This document shows, piece after piece, positions 6,932-11,048 of a stretch of 11,048 nucleotides of DNA. The notes under the pieces were generated by a model. That model did not search any database, was not told the DNA's origin, and saw only the letters and a program-made list of their open reading frames with translations. The position numbers and the translations under genes were made by a program. Source of the stretch: UBA12478 sp964513275 (GTDB lineage Bacteria; Patescibacteriota; Patescibacteriia; UBA9934; GWF2-40-263); assembly GCA_964513275.1 (NCBI GenBank), contig CAZELN010000028.1, positions 1 to 11,048 on the forward strand, read 5' to 3'. The stretch's first letter is position 1, and each line of letters begins with the position of its first letter.

Positions 6932-9595
6932 ATGATGCCAAACAATTTTACACATAAGTCTCAGGAAGCGATCCAGATGGCGCACGGGATTGCGGTTGAG
7001 CATGGACAGCAGGCGCTTGAGCCGATTCACCTTCTGGCAGCTCTTCTTGAACAGGACGACGGAGTTGTCGGTGCGGTCATCGACAAGGTGACTCCCGCTC
7101 GAGCGCGTCTTCGCGGCGAGGTCGACAAAATCCTCGATTCCCTGCCTCACACCCCAGGCCCGGTGCCTAGTGGCGGCATGGCACAAATTTACATGAGCCA
7201 ACAGATGGCGGATGTTCTATCAACCGCGCATAAGAAGGCTAAGTCTTTCTCGGATGAATTCATCTCGACCGAACACCTCTTGCTTGGACTTTTAGGAAAT
7301 AAAGCCATCGCGCGACTCCTTACCAGCTACGAGATCGTCGAGGAAAAAGTCATGGCTGCGCTCAAGGAGATTCGCGGAACCCAGCGTGTCGACTCACAAG
7401 AACCAGAAGGTCGTTACCAGGCACTTGAGAAGTACGGACAGAATTTGACCGAGCAGGCGCGCAACGGAAAACTTGATCCAATTATTGGCCGCGATTCAGA
7501 AATTCGTCGCGTCATGCAGGTGCTTTCTCGCCGCACAAAAAATAACCCAGTACTCATCGGTGAGGCGGGCGTGGGAAAGACCGCGATCATCGAGGGACTC
7601 GCGCAGCGCATTGCCTCTGGCGATGTCCCAGAATCACTAAAAGAAAAGTCTGTTGTGGCGCTTGATCTTGGTGCCATGGTCGCGGGCACAAAGTATCGTG
7701 GAGAATTTGAAGATCGTCTCAAGGCCGTCATCAAAGAAATCGAGGCCTCACAGGGAAAGATCATTTTGTTTATCGACGAACTGCACACACTCGTCGGAAC
7801 TGGCACAACTGAAGGCGGATCGCTGGATGCTTCGAACATGCTCAAACCCGCGCTGGCTCGCGGTGAACTACGCGCGGTGGGAGCCACAACGATCAAGGAA
7901 TATCAAAGGTACATCGAAAAAGACCCAGCGCTTGAGCGACGTTTCCAGCCGGTGATGGTCGAGGAGCCCACCGTACAAGACACTATCGCTATCCTGCGCG
8001 GAATCAAGGAAAAATATGAGGTGCACCATGGTGTACGTATTTCAGATCCATCGCTTGTCGCCGCTGCAGAACTCTCGCATCGCTACATCACGGATCGACA
8101 ACTGCCCGACAAAGCCGTTGACCTGATCGACGAGGCAGGTTCCATGTTGCGCATGCAGATTGACTCCATGCCAGAAGAACTCGACCACCTCAAACGCGAT
8201 CTCATGCGTCTTGAGATCGAGCAAAAAGCTCTTGCAAAAGAAGACGACAAGGAATCCAAGGCTCGACTTTCTGAAATCGATAAACAGGTAGCAGATCTCA
8301 AAGAACAAACAGAGGGACTTGAGGGGCGATGGCAAAACGAGAAAACAAGAATCACCACGATCCAAGAAATCAAGTCGGAAATCGACCAGCTCCGCGCTTC
8401 AGCCGAAATTGAGGAACGACGTGGAGATCTCGATAAAGTCGCTGAGATTCGATACGCCAGAATCCCAGAGCGAGAGAAGGCGCTGCACAAAGCTGAAAAA
8501 GAACTCACCTCACTCCAAAAAGAGCGCGGGCTCCTCAAGGAAGTCGTCGGCGAAGAAGACGTGGCACATGTCGTTTCGCGATGGACACATATCCCTGTCT
8601 CAAAAATGCTCGAGTCCGAGATGACTAAGCTTGCGAGGATGGAAGAAGAGCTCGCCAAGCGCGTCGTCGGACAGGAAGAGGCGATCAAAGCTGTTTCAAA
8701 TGCGTTGCGGCGCTCGCGAGCCGGCATTGGCGAGGAAAAACGGCCGATTGGATCGTTTATCTTCCTTGGCCCAACTGGTGTAGGGAAAACCGAGCTCGCC
8801 AAAGCGCTTGCCGCATTTATGTTCAACGAGGAAACGGCTCTCGTGCGCTTGGACATGAGCGAATACATGGAGAAGCACTCAACCTCCAAGATCATTGGCT
8901 CCCCTCCTGGATATGTCGGCTACGAAGAAGGTGGTCAGCTCACGGAGATCGTGCGTCGCAAGCCGTATTGCGTTCTTCTGTTCGATGAAATCGAAAAGGC
9001 GCATCAAGACACGTTCAACTTGCTCTTGCAGATCCTCGACGACGGACACCTCACGGACGCAAAAGGCCGTAAGGTAAACTTCAAGAACACGATCATCATC
9101 ATGACCTCCAACATTGGGTCGGAGTACATTCTCAACGCCGGACAGACAAAGTCCGCCATGGGATTCGAAGACGGTGAGGCGGCTCAGACACAAGAAGACG
9201 AAACCCGAGACCATGTCATGGGAATGCTCCGCGATCACTTCCGCCCAGAGTTCCTCAATCGTATCGATGACACGATTGTATTCCATTCACTCAAGGAAGA
9301 TCAGATTGAAAAGATTGTCGAGTTACAGCTCGCTATTGTGAGCGCACGTCTCAAAGAACAACGCGGTATCACGATCACCATCTCCGACGCCGCTAAAAAA
9401 CTTCTAGCCGAGCGCGGCTTCGACCCAGCTTACGGCGCCCGCCCTCTCAAGCGTGTCATCCAATCCCTCATCCTCGACCCGCTGGCGATGAAGATCGTCT
9501 CCGGTGAGATTGGCGAGGAGACTGAAGTCGCCATCGGCGCAAAGGGAGAAGAGATCACCCTGAAGGCGACGAAGAGAAAAAATAGCGTGAAGTAA
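6932..9595 (+). CDS. clpB: ATP-dependent chaperone ClpB (AAA+ disaggregase)
   Basis: An 887-residue Hsp100 disaggregase that, with DnaK, threads aggregated proteins through its hexameric pore. The N domain (about 1-145, from NNFTHKSQEA) leads to AAA+ domain 1 with Walker A GEAGVGKT (210-217), pore loop KYRGE (Y255), Walker B ILFIDE (278-283) and arginine-finger pair RRF (336-337). A coiled-coil middle domain (about 400-540) marks it as ClpB rather than ClpA or ClpC. AAA+ domain 2 has Walker A GPTGVGKT (613-620), pore loop GYVG (661-664) and Walker B LLFDE (682-686). No ClpP-docking IGF-type loop was noticed. The in-frame ATG at 6905 lies inside the CIRCE operator and before the predicted transcription start, so ATG 6932 (or the adjacent 6935) is the real start; homologues begin there too. 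Expression should rise on heat shock through loss of HrcA repression. Confidence 0.97.
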   Translation: MMPNNFTHKSQEAIQMAHGIAVEHGQQALEPIHLLAALLEQDDGVVGAVIDKVTPARARLRGEVDKILDSLPHTPGPVPSGGMAQIYMSQQMADVLSTAHKKAKSFSDEFISTEHLLLGLLGNKAIARLLTSYEIVEEKVMAALKEIRGTQRVDSQEPEGRYQALEKYGQNLTEQARNGKLDPIIGRDSEIRRVMQVLSRRTKNNPVLIGEAGVGKTAIIEGLAQRIASGDVPESLKEKSVVALDLGAMVAGTKYRGEFEDRLKAVIKEIEASQGKIILFIDELHTLVGTGTTEGGSLDASNMLKPALARGELRAVGATTIKEYQRYIEKDPALERRFQPVMVEEPTVQDTIAILRGIKEKYEVHHGVRISDPSLVAAAELSHRYITDRQLPDKAVDLIDEAGSMLRMQIDSMPEELDHLKRDLMRLEIEQKALAKEDDKESKARLSEIDKQVADLKEQTEGLEGRWQNEKTRITTIQEIKSEIDQLRASAEIEERRGDLDKVAEIRYARIPEREKALHKAEKELTSLQKERGLLKEVVGEEDVAHVVSRWTHIPVSKMLESEMTKLARMEEELAKRVVGQEEAIKAVSNALRRSRAGIGEEKRPIGSFIFLGPTGVGKTELAKALAAFMFNEETALVRLDMSEYMEKHSTSKIIGSPPGYVGYEEGGQLTEIVRRKPYCVLLFDEIEKAHQDTFNLLLQILDDGHLTDAKGRKVNFKNTIIIMTSNIGSEYILNAGQTKSAMGFEDGEAAQTQEDETRDHVMGMLRDHFRPEFLNRIDDTIVFHSLKEDQIEKIVELQLAIVSARLKEQRGITITISDAAKKLLAERGFDPAYGARPLKRVIQSLILDPLAMKIVSGEIGEETEVAIGAKGEEITLKATKRKNSVK

Positions 9596-9599
9596 ATTT

Positions 9600-9623
9600 G
9601 TAGGTGACGTTTTTTTCACCTGC
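9600..9623 (+). repeat. Hairpin just after clpB
   Basis: AGGTGA (9602-9607) pairs with TCACCT (9616-9621), extended by a T-G and a G-C pair to 8 bp, around a T-rich 8-nt loop. There is no T-run directly 3' of it, so alone it is not a textbook terminator. It may protect the 3' end of the clpB message or add to the terminator that follows. Confidence 0.5.
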
Positions 9624-9645
9624 GAAATTTTGTGACCTTTTTGTG

Positions 9646-9679
9646 CCGATAAATTCTCGCCACGGCGAGTTTTTGTCGG
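9646..9679 (+). terminator. Rho-independent terminator of clpB
   Basis: CTCGCC (9656-9661) and GGCGAG (9664-9669) form a tight GC-rich stem with a tiny loop, directly followed by TTTTT (9670-9674): a classical intrinsic terminator. An outer arm, CCGATAAA (9646-9653) with TTTGTCGG-like sequence (9672-9679), can add 8 more pairs across a 2x2 internal loop, so the T-run is also part of a longer hairpin. It separates clpB from the next gene, which has its own promoter. Confidence 0.82.
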
Positions 9680-9696
9680 GGCTGACCACAGCCGCG

Positions 9697-9705
9697 TGGT
9701 ATAAT
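9697..9705 (+). promoter_or_regulatory. Extended -10 promoter of the secreted lysozyme-like gene
   Basis: TGGTATAAT is a perfect -10 with extended TGn element. No -35 at the right spacing was found (TTGTCG at 9673-9678 is 21 nt away). The predicted transcription start at about 9712 is only about 3 nt before ATG 9715, so the message should be leaderless or nearly so. The box overlaps the inverted repeat ACCAC-N6-GTGGT (9685-9700). Confidence 0.7.
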
Positions 9706-9714
9706 GGCTGCGTT

Positions 9715-11048
9715 ATGAATCGCCTGTTTTTCTGGTTTCTTATAGGGACGATGTTGGTGCAACCGGTTGTTTCTGTGAAGGCCGGGGAGCTGGTCGTCAA
9801 TCCACATTATCTTGTTTCCGATTCTGAAATGCTCGATGTCTATAGCATGTCGCTTCTTGATATCGAGCGTTTTTTGATTCGTGGAGCGCTGGACGAATAC
9901 ACCGGGCCGGACGTGAATGATGAGGAGCTGAGCGCAGCCGAGATAATTTTCAACGCGGCCCAGGAGTTCGATCTCTCACCAAGATTTTTGCTCGTTCTCC
10001 TGCAGCGAGAACAGAGTCTAGTCGAGGACGACTCTCTCTCGCAGGACCAACTCGATTGGGCCATGGGCTATGCGGTCTGTGACGACTGTTCAAAGGACGA
10101 TCCTCGCATTGCCAAGTACATGGGTTTTGGAAACCAAGTCTACTATGCGGCTAAGCGCATTCGTGAATCCTATCTCGAGGATCTTGAGAACCGGGGCTAC
10201 ACGGAAACGGGAATGGGGCCAGGTATCGAGAAGACGATCGATGGAACGACTGTTGTCCCAGTGAACTTTGCTACGTCCGTCCTCTACACCTACACGCCGC
10301 ACCTGCACGGCAACGAAAACTTTTCACGGATCTGGAACCGATGGTTTGATTTCGAGTACCTCACTGGAACGCTCCTCCAGGACAAGGAGTCTGGCGGCAT
10401 CTGGCTTATCCAATACGGTGAGCGCCGACCCATCACCTCTCGCACAGCGTTCTACTCGCGTTTCAATCCAAATACCGTCGTCCAAGTCAGTGCGACCACG
10501 CTTGAGCAGTACCCCATCGGTTCGCCGATTAGTTTCCCGAACTATTCCCTCTTGCGCTCTCCTGGTGGAACCGTGTACCTGATCGTTGACGATGCCCGTC
10601 GCGGATTTACGTCCATGGAAGCGTTTCGATCATTGGGATTCTCAACCGACGAAATCGTCGATGTTGAATGGGAAGATCTCGATTCATATGTTGAGGGCGA
10701 GCCGCTCACTCTAACCTCGAGCTACGCACAGGGTGCCCTCCTCCAGGATACGACAACCGGCGGCGTCTTCTGGGTTGAAGACGGTAAAAAACACCCGATC
10801 TTTTCTCGAGAAGTGTTAGAGAATCGATTCACAAGCACTCCACTCATCCCTGCAAGTACAGAGGATCTCGAAGTCTTTGAGACGGGTGAATCTGTCTTAT
10901 TCCAAGACGGAACATTGACCGGCATTCCTGGATCCCCTGACGTGTTTGTGATCTCTGAAGGCATGCGTCGACCTATCGTGGACGAACTGACGTTTTACAG
11001 TTTTGGTTGGGATTGGAGTCAGGTTGTCTGGACCTCAGAGCGAGCCGT
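9715..11048 (+). CDS. Secreted lysozyme-like protein with ~60-residue repeats (partial at right edge)
   Basis: 444 codons are visible and the frame runs off the edge. Residues 1-23 form a signal peptide (MNRLFFWFLIGTMLVQ, cleavage near VKA). Residues about 70-210 resemble the lysozyme-fold hydrolase-like domain seen in actinobacterial and Patescibacteria surface proteins: AAEIIFNAAQEFDLSPRFLL, then LLQREQSLV with a candidate catalytic Glu (E99), DWAMGYAVCDDC (C122, C125), GFGNQVYYAAKRI, and the NFATSVLYTYTPH segment. From about 214 on come divergent repeats of 58-63 residues, each with a GxxxLIxxGxRRPIxSxxxF-like core: about 214-275, 276-335, 337-398 and 399 to the edge. Such repeats probably bind cell wall or a surface ligand; that is inference. 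It is likely exported and acts on peptidoglycan of its own or a neighbouring cell. It has its own promoter and no Shine-Dalgarno. Confidence 0.82.
   Translation, partial: MNRLFFWFLIGTMLVQPVVSVKAGELVVNPHYLVSDSEMLDVYSMSLLDIERFLIRGALDEYTGPDVNDEELSAAEIIFNAAQEFDLSPRFLLVLLQREQSLVEDDSLSQDQLDWAMGYAVCDDCSKDDPRIAKYMGFGNQVYYAAKRIRESYLEDLENRGYTETGMGPGIEKTIDGTTVVPVNFATSVLYTYTPHLHGNENFSRIWNRWFDFEYLTGTLLQDKESGGIWLIQYGERRPITSRTAFYSRFNPNTVVQVSATTLEQYPIGSPISFPNYSLLRSPGGTVYLIVDDARRGFTSMEAFRSLGFSTDEIVDVEWEDLDSYVEGEPLTLTSSYAQGALLQDTTTGGVFWVEDGKKHPIFSREVLENRFTSTPLIPASTEDLEVFETGESVLFQDGTLTGIPGSPDVFVISEGMRRPIVDELTFYSFGWDWSQVVWTSERA

Noticed and set aside
7414..7896. 160-codon open frame on the minus strand
   Set aside because: Antisense shadow of the ClpB AAA+ domain 1; low-complexity composition rich in Ser and Pro and no start signals.
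8083..8895. 270-codon open frame on the minus strand
   Set aside because: It lies fully inside clpB on the opposite strand. It is Ser/Arg-rich as expected from the complement of a charged coding sequence, and shows no family motifs.
1..11048. CRISPR array, transposase, phage genes, toxin-antitoxin pair, tRNA or rRNA
   Set aside because: No direct repeats with spacers, no transposase or integrase motifs, no cloverleaf and no rRNA-like stretch were seen on either strand.

Overview
The window looks like a piece of a small-genome bacterial chromosome, most likely from the Candidate Phyla Radiation/Patescibacteria. This is an inference from gene style: very tight gene packing, almost no Shine-Dalgarno sequences, a lone nucleotidyltransferase resembling archaeal-type FAD synthetases, and a secreted lysozyme-like protein with about 60-residue repeats of a kind I associate with Patescibacteria and Actinobacteria. 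TGA is used as a normal stop at several gene ends, so the genetic code is standard. No mobile element, CRISPR array, tRNA or rRNA was seen.

Left block, plus strand (1-3086): the 3' end of lysS (class II lysyl-tRNA synthetase), a small HxGH nucleotidyltransferase, a MutT-like Nudix hydrolase, alanine racemase (alr) and an FtsQ/DivIB-type division protein. Genes abut or overlap (gaps of 2-5 nt, a 4-nt ATGA overlap, a 26-nt overlap), so they probably form one operon whose promoter lies left of the window. It mixes translation, nucleotide clean-up, D-alanine supply for peptidoglycan and division.

Middle block, minus strand (6826 down to 3151): a WecG/TagA/CpsF-family glycosyltransferase, glutamyl-tRNA synthetase (gltX), a secreted coiled-coil M23 peptidase with an intact zinc site, and a 67-residue two-helix membrane protein. 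Both wecG-gltX and gltX-M23 are joined by ATGA overlaps, and the last gap is 3 nt. An extended -10 promoter sits just before the first gene. A 64-nt convergent spacer separates this block from ftsQ.

Right block, plus strand (6875-11048): clpB, the AAA+ disaggregase, with a consensus -35 and a perfect CIRCE operator (TTAGCACTC-N9-GAGTGCTAA), implying HrcA heat-shock control. The operator covers the upstream-most ATG, so translation must start further in. A rho-independent terminator follows clpB. A second extended -10 promoter then drives a secreted protein with a lysozyme-like domain and at least four repeats, which runs off the right edge.

Overall this is mostly housekeeping and cell-envelope genes. 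I do not see a clear new multi-gene system. The points most worth a second look are the CIRCE/start-site arrangement, the secreted repeat protein, the truncated-looking nucleotidyltransferase, the M23 plus small membrane protein pair, and the shared TGGTATAATG promoter core with very short leaders.
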